The notes under the pieces were generated by a model. It did not search any database. It was not told the origin of the DNA and saw nothing but the letters and a program-made list of their open reading frames with translations. Shown piece by piece: positions 31,625-39,312 of a stretch of 47,401 nucleotides of DNA. The DNA is from CAZOEL01 sp964578835 (GTDB lineage Bacteria; Desulfobacterota; Syntrophobacteria; Syntrophobacterales; Syntrophobacteraceae). The position numbers and the translations under genes are program-made. Numbering within the stretch: position 1 is the stretch's first letter; the number at the start of each line of letters is the position of its first letter. The stretch is taken from the NCBI GenBank assembly GCA_964578835.1, contig CAZOEL010000055.1:1-47401 (forward strand). The letters run 5' to 3'.

Positions 31625-32059
31625 TCAACCCAAAATATGCGAAGAGGCGTCGTAGTTCTCGGAGAACACAGGGCCTCTACCTTTGAACATGCTTACGGAG
31701 CTCAAGATGTACTCCGCTATCTTCTGCCTGTCGGGAACGCTGAACGCATTGAAATAGGCGAACATCTCCTCATCGGAAGCACATGATTCCATCTTTCGCC
31801 ATGCCTCCTTGGGGTCGCACCCGCCCGCGCTCTCGCCGTTCAACATGGTTTGGAGCTTCTCGCTCGCCTGCTCCTGCAAGTCATCCAATTCCGCTTTGAT
31901 GCGCGATATCTCCTGCTGTAGCTCTTCAAGCGATTTGCATGAAGGGGTGACGTTCAATGTCTGTTTCACCGCCGCATTCCAAAGACCGACCCGGAATACG
32001 AATGATTTCGAGCCGGAAGATTCCGGCTCCACTTCAAGCGACCATTCTCTTGTCTTCAT
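31625..32059 (-). CDS. Hypothetical protein with a coiled-coil segment
   Basis: A 144-residue protein. The first 45 residues look like a beta-rich part (EWSLEVEPESSGSKSFVFRV), and residues about 50-85 (SLEELQQEISRIKAELDDLQ) have heptad periodicity of a coiled coil. GGAAGGAAGG before the ATG at 32059 is strong; the longer frame to 32215 overlaps holC. It lies 43 bases after holC and is probably co-transcribed. No family recognised. Confidence 0.75.
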   Translation of the reverse strand: MKTREWSLEVEPESSGSKSFVFRVGLWNAAVKQTLNVTPSCKSLEELQQEISRIKAELDDLQEQASEKLQTMLNGESAGGCDPKEAWRKMESCASDEEMFAYFNAFSVPDRQKIAEYILSSVSMFKGRGPVFSENYDASSHILG

Positions 32060-32102
32060 ATTGGACCTTCCTTCCTTTAGGAATGAATTGACAGAATCTC
32101 GC

Positions 32103-32555
32103 TTAGAGGCAGAGGGGTTTGGCTGCGGAGGCATAGGGCATGTGATGCAGCTCAACTCCTTCGCCTCTCGCCTTCTGCCACAGAAGCCGGCTTTCCTGGC
32201 GCTTCTCGTCGTCATCCTGCAAAACGAAGTGAAGCGCTATCGGGTAAAGTAGCATAAATTCGAGCCCCACCTGTCCATCACAAATGAGGATTTCGAATCC
32301 ATCCAGGCGGACCTCGCCCACGGTAATAACGACCGGTTCCAAATCCTCTTCGGACGCATCCTTTGTATGAATGCGATGAGGAACGAAGCTTGCCTGAGAA
32401 AAAGTCCAGAGAAGCTGGTCCAGATGCTGAGCGGATATCGTAGAGTCGGCAATCACCTGAATCCTTCTTCCGGCCTCATAGAGACACTCGACCCAGCGGC
32501 AAAGCAGGCTTCGCTGCTCATTTGCCCGTGTTTCAACAAAATAGATGTGAGCCAT
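32103..32555 (-). CDS. holC: DNA polymerase III chi subunit
   Basis: A 150-residue protein of the normal HolC size. AHIYFVETRANEQRSLLCRW, then EAGRRIQVIADS, LLWTFSQASFVPHRI, and ALHFVLQDDDEKRQESRLLW follow the chi subunit pattern. Chi links the clamp loader to single-strand binding protein through psi. AGGAG five bases before the ATG at 32555 sets the start. The gene often follows a leucyl aminopeptidase gene in other genomes, but not here. Confidence 0.9.
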   Translation of the reverse strand: MAHIYFVETRANEQRSLLCRWVECLYEAGRRIQVIADSTISAQHLDQLLWTFSQASFVPHRIHTKDASEEDLEPVVITVGEVRLDGFEILICDGQVGLEFMLLYPIALHFVLQDDDEKRQESRLLWQKARGEGVELHHMPYASAAKPLCL

Positions 32556-32704
32556 TTCTCTCCTGTGAGGCAAGAAGATTCGTAACGACTTCCGAAAAAA
32601 TCCAATGCGGCGCCAGTCACCGATGGAGTATATAGCCTGATGAGACAGCTTTTCAATGCTTCAGTTCCCGCTCCAATGAATGCAAGCAAGGGGCGATTGA
32701 CGAC

Positions 32705-33145
32705 TCAAGATTCTTTGCCGCCCGGCCAAAGAAAGAGCCCCGTTTGATCGTCAAATTCTCGTGTAAAGGCTCCGCTGGAAAGAAATTCGTGGATTACGAA
32801 TTCACAGGCAAAAACGTTGGAGCCTTCTGCAAGATGCCCTCCCACCGCCACCCCGGTTTCGTCCGCCAAAGTAATATGCGCGTGGACGAAAGGCTTGCCG
32901 TCCTTGAGGGAGATATTTCCAATAAGGGACAAAATTTCCATCGGCTTCTGAAGATCATGAAACTCGTACTTCCGATGGGCCTGATCGTAATAGCCGACTC
33001 GAGCCGAGCTGACAGCGCCGATGGCCCGGATCTCTCCCGCCGTCACGTTGAAATCTTCGCACTGTTTCTGGAGCGCCCCGAGAAGGTCGTCTCCTTTTTT
33101 CAATCGCCCCATGAATCTACGCCCTGATGCGCACTCTTTATTCAT
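32705..33145 (-). CDS. PPC/DUF296 domain protein (copy 2)
   Basis: A 146-residue paralogue of the protein at 31080-31529. RRFMGRLKKGDDLLGALQKQ, AGEIRAIGAVSSARVGYYD, FVHAHITLADETGVAVGGHL (His pair) and FACEFVIHEF are PPC features. The two copies share the fold but little identity by eye. GGGGAG eight bases before the ATG at 33145 is better than the upstream ATG at 33166. It heads a minus-strand series with holC and the coiled-coil gene. Confidence 0.9.
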   Translation of the reverse strand: MNKECASGRRFMGRLKKGDDLLGALQKQCEDFNVTAGEIRAIGAVSSARVGYYDQAHRKYEFHDLQKPMEILSLIGNISLKDGKPFVHAHITLADETGVAVGGHLAEGSNVFACEFVIHEFLSSGAFTREFDDQTGLFLWPGGKES

Positions 33146-33394
33146 GTTATAATCTCCCCGATTCAAGACAAACCAAAGCCTTCTCCGGAACTTATAATAT
33201 GAGCATGCAAACGCTTTTTCCCGGCCAAAAGGAGCCGGGAGGATTCAAATCTCCGATAGAAGACGAAAAGGATAATCAGCTAAAACAATAATGCCGAAGC
33301 TCTTGTTTTTCATCCGCGCATATAGGCATATTTTACCAAGGTGCGCTTTCTCGGTTGATGATTGGACATTACGCAAAGCCAGGAGGAGGAAAAG

Positions 33395-34954
33395 TTGACA
33401 ATCTTGAAGACTGATCCCACGGAGGACCTCGATCTGCTCCTCGCAGCCATGCCGCCGCATGTTCGTGGAGCGATCGAAGCGCGAGCCGACCACGGAGATT
33501 TGATTGAAGTGGTTCTCGACCTCGGGCGTCCTCCCGAGGCGCGTTTTACGGATTCCATGATGGAGCTGTCCACCGACTATGTAACGCAGGAAGATATCAA
33601 CTATATTGCCGCGAGAATCGGCAAGTTCGGGGACGACAATCGAGCCGGGATCGAAAGAACTCTGCATCGCATTTCAGCTATTCGCAACCGCCGTGGCGCC
33701 GTCATCGGGCTTACCTGCCGCGTCGGTCGCGCCGTGTTCGGCACTGTCGACATCATACGAGACGTCATCGAAGCAGGAAAATCCATCCTGCTGCTGGGCA
33801 GACCCGGAGTCGGAAAAACAACGCTCCTACGCGAGGCTGCGCGCGTACTTGCCGACGACCTGCGCAAACGGGTCATCATTGTCGATACGTCCAACGAAAT
33901 CGGTGGAGACGGCGATATTCCCCATCCGGGCATCGGCCGGTCGAGACGCATGCAGGTCCCGACACCGGGCATGCAGCACGCCGTAATGATAGAAGCCGTA
34001 GAGAACCATATGCCTGAAGTCATCGTAATCGATGAGATCGGAACGGAAGCCGAAGCCCTTGCCGCCCGGACCATCGCTGAACGGGGCGTACAGCTCATCG
34101 CTACCGCCCACGGCAACTCCTTGGAAAATCTTCTCCAAAACCCTCCGCTTTCGGATCTTGTGGGAGGGGTGCAGGTAGTCACTCTCTCGGATGAAGAAGC
34201 AAGGCGTCGACGGACTCAGAAGACGGTGTCCGAACGGAAAGCGCCTCCCACTTTCAATGTGCTGATTGAAATTCAGGAAAAAGACAAGCTCGCCGTTCAT
34301 CATAACGTAGCGCAGGTTGTCGATGCTTTCCTGCGCGGCATCCCCTTGGAGCCTGAGCTCAGAATACGGACGAGCGATGGAAAGGTGGAGGTGCGGCGCG
34401 TGGAGACGGACGAGCCAAAACCGCTCCAAGCCCTTGCCGAAGAGATAAACAAGCGGCCTCAAGAACCTGCAATCGCTCCTCCCAAACGCCCTAAGCGAAG
34501 AATTACACGAATTTTTTCCTATGGCGTCAGCAGGCTTCGGCTCGAGCGCGCCATCAAAAAGCTTCGGGCGCCCGCCCACATAGTTGAAGACATAGACAGG
34601 GCGGACATGGTGCTCACGCTCAAGTCCCAGGAAAAAAGACAACCCAAACGCATTCGTGAAGCCCAAGCCCGCGGCGCGCCACTCTATATCATAAAGAGCA
34701 ATACGATCACCCAGTTGGAGAATTTCCTGCGCTCCGTTTTCGATCTGCCCGAGCCCGTGAATCGGGAAGAGGAGGCGTTACTGGAAGCGGAGACCGCCAT
34801 CGGCGAGGTTCTCTCTCATGGCCGTCCCATTGAGCTCTCCCCTCAGGATAATAATGTGCGCCGTCTGCAGCACCAGATGGCCGAGCGCCACGGGCTTGCA
34901 ACGCGCAGCAAGGGGCGTGAGCCCCATCGCCGGGTCGTTGTCTATCCTTCATGA
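33395..34954 (+). CDS. AAA ATPase with C-terminal R3H domain (Ycf45/SpoIIIAA-like)
   Basis: A 519-residue protein. The P-loop GRPGVGKTT (135-143), the Walker B VIVIDEIGTEAEALAA and the ATAHGNSLENLLQNP switch segment place it with SpoIIIAA/Ycf45-type ATPases. The C-terminus (HQMAERHGLATRSKGREPHR) fits an R3H nucleic-acid-binding domain, and the middle (about 360-470) contains a small LysM-free linker rich in Pro and Arg. No ATG is usable: TTG at 33395 with GGAGGAGG five to six bases upstream is the best start; the frame is open to another TTG at 33362. The role is unknown. Confidence 0.88.
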   Translation: MTILKTDPTEDLDLLLAAMPPHVRGAIEARADHGDLIEVVLDLGRPPEARFTDSMMELSTDYVTQEDINYIAARIGKFGDDNRAGIERTLHRISAIRNRRGAVIGLTCRVGRAVFGTVDIIRDVIEAGKSILLLGRPGVGKTTLLREAARVLADDLRKRVIIVDTSNEIGGDGDIPHPGIGRSRRMQVPTPGMQHAVMIEAVENHMPEVIVIDEIGTEAEALAARTIAERGVQLIATAHGNSLENLLQNPPLSDLVGGVQVVTLSDEEARRRRTQKTVSERKAPPTFNVLIEIQEKDKLAVHHNVAQVVDAFLRGIPLEPELRIRTSDGKVEVRRVETDEPKPLQALAEEINKRPQEPAIAPPKRPKRRITRIFSYGVSRLRLERAIKKLRAPAHIVEDIDRADMVLTLKSQEKRQPKRIREAQARGAPLYIIKSNTITQLENFLRSVFDLPEPVNREEEALLEAETAIGEVLSHGRPIELSPQDNNVRRLQHQMAERHGLATRSKGREPHRRVVVYPS

Positions 34955-35111
34955 TTGAGATGCCCTCCAGCATGGCTTGCATCGCGCAGCTTTTTTGCCG
35001 TCTTCGATCCAATCTTCGCTTTCCAGGAGGCTTTCCGACATTTTTTATCTTGCGGGTTTCGCTCAATGAGAGCACATATAAGGCGGTTGTTGACGGTTTT
35101 CCATCACTCTC

Positions 35112-37070
35112 ATGTCGATAATTCATCCTATGAAAGAAAAGGTTATGCAGCAGAATTTCCCATTCTCCGCTCTCGTAGGTCAAGACCTCATGAAACGAGC
35201 CCTCCTGATCAATGTAGTCGATCCCTCCATCGGCGGCGTCCTCATCAAAGGAGAGCGCGGAACGGCCAAGTCCACAGGCGTTCGAGCGCTGATCGATCTT
35301 CTTCCCATCATCCGAGTGGCGACGGAGTGTCCTTTCCAATGCGATCCCGAGGACGAATCGAACCTTTGCCTTTATTGCTCGGAGAAGCGCGACGCGGGCC
35401 AGAAGCTTATGGCTCGGGAGCGAAGAATACGACTCGTCAATCTTCCGATCGGCGCAACCGAGGATCGCCTCCTCGGCGCCATAGACGTGGAAAAAGCGCT
35501 CAAGACCGGCCAGAAAGCTTTCGAGCCCGGTCTATTGGCTGAAGCACACCGGGGAATTCTGTACGTTGACGAAGTGAACCTGTTGAACGATCAAATCGTC
35601 GACCTGTTCCTGGACGCCGCAGCTTCGGGAATGAACGTTGTCGAGCGCGAGGGGATAAGCTTCTCTCATGCAAGCTGTTTTGTCCTGGTCGGCACCATGA
35701 ACCCGGAAGAAGGAGATCTTCGCCCTCAGCTGCTGGACCGCTTCGGACTCTCGGTCACAATCGAAGGGATTCATTCGATTTCCGATCGAGTGGAGATCAT
35801 AAAGCGCAGGCTCGCTTTCGAGCAGGACCCCAATGGCTTCAGGACCGCCTGGGCTTCGGCTGACGCCGATCTCGCCAAGCAGATAGTTGCAGCCAAGACG
35901 GCCCTTTCAGAGATCGCCTTTACAGAGGCTCTACTCGAAACGGCTTCAAAGCTCGCAGTAGCCATGGAAACCGACGGCCATCGAGCCGATATCGCCATGA
36001 TGAAAACGGCCAGAGCCAATGCGGCTCTGGAAGGAAGGGGCAAGGTCGCCTCGGAAGATCTGCAACTCGCAGCCCGCCTCGTTCTTCCTCATCGCATAAA
36101 GAAATCTCCACTGAGAAAGGCCGAGCTGGATCAGGACAAGCTAAAGCAAATCCTCGATCAATCATCGTCTCTCGAGGCCCCCGGAGAAGAATGGACGCCG
36201 ATCCATCAAAACCAGCCCAAGAAATCCTCGCCATCCAAAAGCTACAAATCTCCGGTCGATTGCGTGACGCATCTTTGCACGGGCAGCAAGCTCGTCAAGC
36301 CTCAGATTCCGTGGCACAGACTGGCGACGGGCGCGCATCCGGGCAGACGCTTCGTTCTTCCCGATCCCCGCAAAGGAGGCTCCATTCAAGGAAGCCGGCA
36401 TCCGAGATCGGTGGATGCGCTCGACGATCTTTCCATAATCGGAACTTTGCGGGCAGCCGCCCCCTATCAGCAGACGCGTGGAGGGCTGGGAACGCTGGAA
36501 GTGCGCCGAGCTGACCTGAGGCTGCGCAAAAGATCTCGTAAAACGGGGCTCGCGCTCATGCTCATCGTGGACTCGAGCGCGTCCATGCGCACGAATGACA
36601 GGATGTCCATCACGAAGGGGATCATCGAAGCGCTGTTTGAAGACATGTATCTCAGGCGGGACAAGCTGGGCATCATCACTTTCCGCCACACGAACGCGGA
36701 AGTGGTTCTGCCCCTCAGCAACAACATTCGGGATGCTCTTCAGGGCATCGAGCAGCTTCCCGTCGGCGGAAGGACTCCCCTCGCGGCCGGGCTGGATATG
36801 GGCATCCGCATGCTTGTCCAGGAAAAACGCAAAAACCCCGAAACGCTTCCCGTCATTTTACTCTTTTCGGACGGCCGTCCCAATGTGAGCTGTTTTGGCG
36901 GCGATCCTCTAGACGAAACGCTCTTCTTCGCGATGGAGGCAAAAAGGCAGGGCATCCAGGGAATACTCGTCGACACAGAATTCAATCCTATGGCCACCGG
37001 ATACGGCTACGAAATTGCCAGCCGCATGGCGGCTACCTACCTGACCATGGATCGCCTCTACACCAAGTAG
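35112..37070 (+). CDS. Magnesium/cobalt chelatase-type protein: fused ChlI AAA and ChlD VWA domains
   Basis: A 652-residue protein. The ChlI-like AAA+ part has Walker A GERGTAKST (47-55), a Cys set C73/C77/C86/C89 (TECPFQCDPEDESNLCLYC), Walker B GILYVDEVNLLND and sensor LVGTMNPEEGDLRPQLLDRF. After a variable linker (about 360-400) comes the ChlD-like VWA domain with the MIDAS DSSAS near residue 480 and SDGRP. Such fusions are ATPase subunits of putative cobaltochelatases acting with CobN, or of nickel or Mg chelatases. No large chelatase subunit is in the window. Start uncertain: the ATG at 35145 has AAGG closer. Confidence 0.92.
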   Translation: MSIIHPMKEKVMQQNFPFSALVGQDLMKRALLINVVDPSIGGVLIKGERGTAKSTGVRALIDLLPIIRVATECPFQCDPEDESNLCLYCSEKRDAGQKLMARERRIRLVNLPIGATEDRLLGAIDVEKALKTGQKAFEPGLLAEAHRGILYVDEVNLLNDQIVDLFLDAAASGMNVVEREGISFSHASCFVLVGTMNPEEGDLRPQLLDRFGLSVTIEGIHSISDRVEIIKRRLAFEQDPNGFRTAWASADADLAKQIVAAKTALSEIAFTEALLETASKLAVAMETDGHRADIAMMKTARANAALEGRGKVASEDLQLAARLVLPHRIKKSPLRKAELDQDKLKQILDQSSSLEAPGEEWTPIHQNQPKKSSPSKSYKSPVDCVTHLCTGSKLVKPQIPWHRLATGAHPGRRFVLPDPRKGGSIQGSRHPRSVDALDDLSIIGTLRAAAPYQQTRGGLGTLEVRRADLRLRKRSRKTGLALMLIVDSSASMRTNDRMSITKGIIEALFEDMYLRRDKLGIITFRHTNAEVVLPLSNNIRDALQGIEQLPVGGRTPLAAGLDMGIRMLVQEKRKNPETLPVILLFSDGRPNVSCFGGDPLDETLFFAMEAKRQGIQGILVDTEFNPMATGYGYEIASRMAATYLTMDRLYTK

Positions 37071-37143
37071 GAACCGGAAGCGCTCTCGCGATTTTTGCTC
37101 GAATGGCTGGAAAGCTCGAAACGTCACCTCCCCAAATCCTCGC

Positions 37144-37166
37144 GGGCGGGTCCCAAAAGCCCGCCC
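37144..37166. terminator. GC-rich hairpin between converging genes
   Basis: GGGCGGG (37144-37150) pairs with CCCGCCC (37160-37166) between the chelatase gene and era. It may terminate either gene, but no T tract follows. Confidence 0.4.
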
Positions 37167-37181
37167 GGAGGCTCAAAACCC

Positions 37182-38090
37182 TCAGCGCCCCTGGCGATAC
37201 CCAAACTCGCTGAGGGCCCGCGGATCTTTCCGCCAGTTCTTCTGCACGCGCACAAACAGTCCTATAAAGACATGGCAGCCGAGAAGCGCCTCTATGTCTT
37301 CACGGGCCTGCTTTCCTATCTCTTTCAGCATCTGCCCCTTTTTGCCGATGATGATCGCTTTCTGAGAATCCCGCTCCACGTGGATGGTTGCCTCAATATC
37401 GATCCGCTTCCGTTCAGACTCCTCGGTAAACTTCTCGACCGTAACCGCAACGCCGTAAGGGATCTCCTGATGGATCAAGTGAAAGATCTTCTCTCGAACC
37501 AGTTCGGCGACGAGGAAACGCTCCGGCTGATCGGTAATGTAATCTTCCGGATAATAATGAGGCCCCTCCGGCAGGAGTTTGGAAATTTCTTCCAATAGCT
37601 CTGTAACGCCATCGCCTGTGAGCGCTGATATGGGCACGACTGCATGAAACTGCATAAGCGCGCGGTATCGGTCGATAATGGGAAGAAGATCGGACTTGTT
37701 TGCGAGTCTGTCAATTTTGTTGATCGTGAGAATAACGGGGGTGTTCACTCCCTGTAAGCTTTTAATAATGACTTCGTTAATGCTTTTATCCGCATCCAGA
37801 GCATCAACCAAAAAGGCGATTGCATCCACTTCATCGAGAGTCGCTAGAGCCGTATCGACCATGAGCTTGTTGAATTGGTCCCGGGCATGATGAATGCCGG
37901 GCGTATCCAGGAAAATCATCTGATATTCGGGCGTCGTTACGATCCCCGTGATACGGTTGCGCGTAGTCTGCGGTTTAGGGGCGGTGATGGAAATTTTTTC
38001 CTTGAGGATTTGATTCAAGAGAGTCGATTTCCCGACATTCGGAGCGCCGATGAGGGCCACATAGCCCGATTTGAACTTTTTTTCAGACAT
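37182..38090 (-). CDS. era: GTPase Era
   Basis: A 302-residue Era of the usual length. G1 GAPNVGKST (15-23), G2 region TTRNRITG, G3 DTPGIHH, G4 NKID and G5 SAL are all present, followed by the KH domain with IIGKKGQMLKEIGKQAREDI. Era binds the 3' end of 16S rRNA in 30S assembly. It lies about 107 bases downstream of a radical-SAM gene on the same strand. The usual partner rnc is not adjacent but 12 kb away. Confidence 0.96.
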   Translation of the reverse strand: MSEKKFKSGYVALIGAPNVGKSTLLNQILKEKISITAPKPQTTRNRITGIVTTPEYQMIFLDTPGIHHARDQFNKLMVDTALATLDEVDAIAFLVDALDADKSINEVIIKSLQGVNTPVILTINKIDRLANKSDLLPIIDRYRALMQFHAVVPISALTGDGVTELLEEISKLLPEGPHYYPEDYITDQPERFLVAELVREKIFHLIHQEIPYGVAVTVEKFTEESERKRIDIEATIHVERDSQKAIIIGKKGQMLKEIGKQAREDIEALLGCHVFIGLFVRVQKNWRKDPRALSEFGYRQGR

Positions 38091-38197
38091 CTAAAGGATT
38101 ACCTCCTTACAAAGCACATATAGCCCTTATTCCTGAAAGATAGGAATCGCCTGGACATCGTGTGGATTAAGGCCGCAAGATATTGGTTTCAAATATG

Positions 38198-39289
38198 TTA
38201 TTGCCAAAGGAGCTCCATCTGCATCGGCTGAAGGCTCGGATCGCCTTGAACGGTCACCTCATCGAGAAGCCACTTTTCTTTCCAATGGCTTAGGTTGCAG
38301 AGCGCGGGTCCCTTCACTTCGCTTATGGATCGACTGGGAACAACAAGCTTGAGCCGCCCTGAGCCTTTACTCATTGTTTGAAGGCGCCTGTCCGCTCTGT
38401 CCCGCCACCAATGAACGCGCACGAGATATCCGAATGCCGGATGGTGCGGTCCGGCTTGAACTCTGCCCGGCTTTTCGAGCTCGGGGTCGGCATGAAGTCC
38501 CATGCGGGCGACGGGGATATCCACCTGTAGAAAAGCTTCATACGCCTCAACGCACCAGGAGATCGCCTCGTCAAGGCTCAAAGGCTTATAAAGCCCTTGT
38601 TGAAGCCATTCGAAAAGCCTCGTTCCTTCAAGGACAAGGGTTGGATAAATCCTTACAAGACCAGGGCGCATGGCGACGGTTCCTGAAACGGTTTCCATAA
38701 ACCGCGCGCGGCTGTCGCCCGGCAATCCCGGCATCAACTGAACCCCGAGCGTCCATCCGCGCTCACGCACCAATCGAGCGGCCTCAAGAACCGTTTCAGC
38801 GGCATACCCCCTGCGAGCTTCCTTCAAGACATGATTGGAAAGGCTCTGCACGCCGAGCTCAACCGTGCTGACAGGAAACGCCTCTAAAAGAGAGCAAATG
38901 TCAGGCGTGATTCCATCCGGACGCGTGGAAAACCTGATGCCGCTGAATACGCCCTTGCCAACCCAATATGACGCCGCATCGAGGAGATCGCGAACAATCG
39001 AAGTCGGAAGCGCGGTAAATGTTCCACCGTAAAAAGAGATTTCACCGGGATGATTCGAACGTTTGGAATCCTCCGCCAATCGGGCGATCTTTTCAATGAT
39101 GACAGGCGATATCTCTTCCTTCGAGCATCCAGCCAGCCCCGCATCGGTAACGGCATTTTGATTGCAATACACGCATTGGAAAGGACACCCGAGATGCGGG
39201 ATGAATATGGGATATATCCTGACTCCGGCAGCCAATCTATTTGGATCCTTTCCTCGCTTCGAGGCTCCAGCCGTTTTCTTTAGCTCCAT
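38198..39289 (-). CDS. Radical SAM protein, Elp3-like (COG1243) without acetyltransferase domain
   Basis: A 363-residue radical SAM enzyme: C35-P-F-Q-C39-V-Y-C42 binds the [4Fe-4S] cluster, GEISFYGGTFTALP is the SAM-binding GGE-type segment, and STVELGVQSLSNHVLKEARRGY is the COG1243/Elp3 signature (ELGVQS.....L....RGH). The C-terminal GNAT domain of full Elp3 is absent; relatives of this length are frequent in Desulfobacterota, next to rnc and era. The substrate is unknown, tRNA modification being a reasonable guess. Ordered radical SAM then era on the minus strand. Confidence 0.88.
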   Translation of the reverse strand: MELKKTAGASKRGKDPNRLAAGVRIYPIFIPHLGCPFQCVYCNQNAVTDAGLAGCSKEEISPVIIEKIARLAEDSKRSNHPGEISFYGGTFTALPTSIVRDLLDAASYWVGKGVFSGIRFSTRPDGITPDICSLLEAFPVSTVELGVQSLSNHVLKEARRGYAAETVLEAARLVRERGWTLGVQLMPGLPGDSRARFMETVSGTVAMRPGLVRIYPTLVLEGTRLFEWLQQGLYKPLSLDEAISWCVEAYEAFLQVDIPVARMGLHADPELEKPGRVQAGPHHPAFGYLVRVHWWRDRADRRLQTMSKGSGRLKLVVPSRSISEVKGPALCNLSHWKEKWLLDEVTVQGDPSLQPMQMELLWQ

Positions 39290-39312
39290 GTCGTCCGGAA
39301 GCGGGCTCCATA

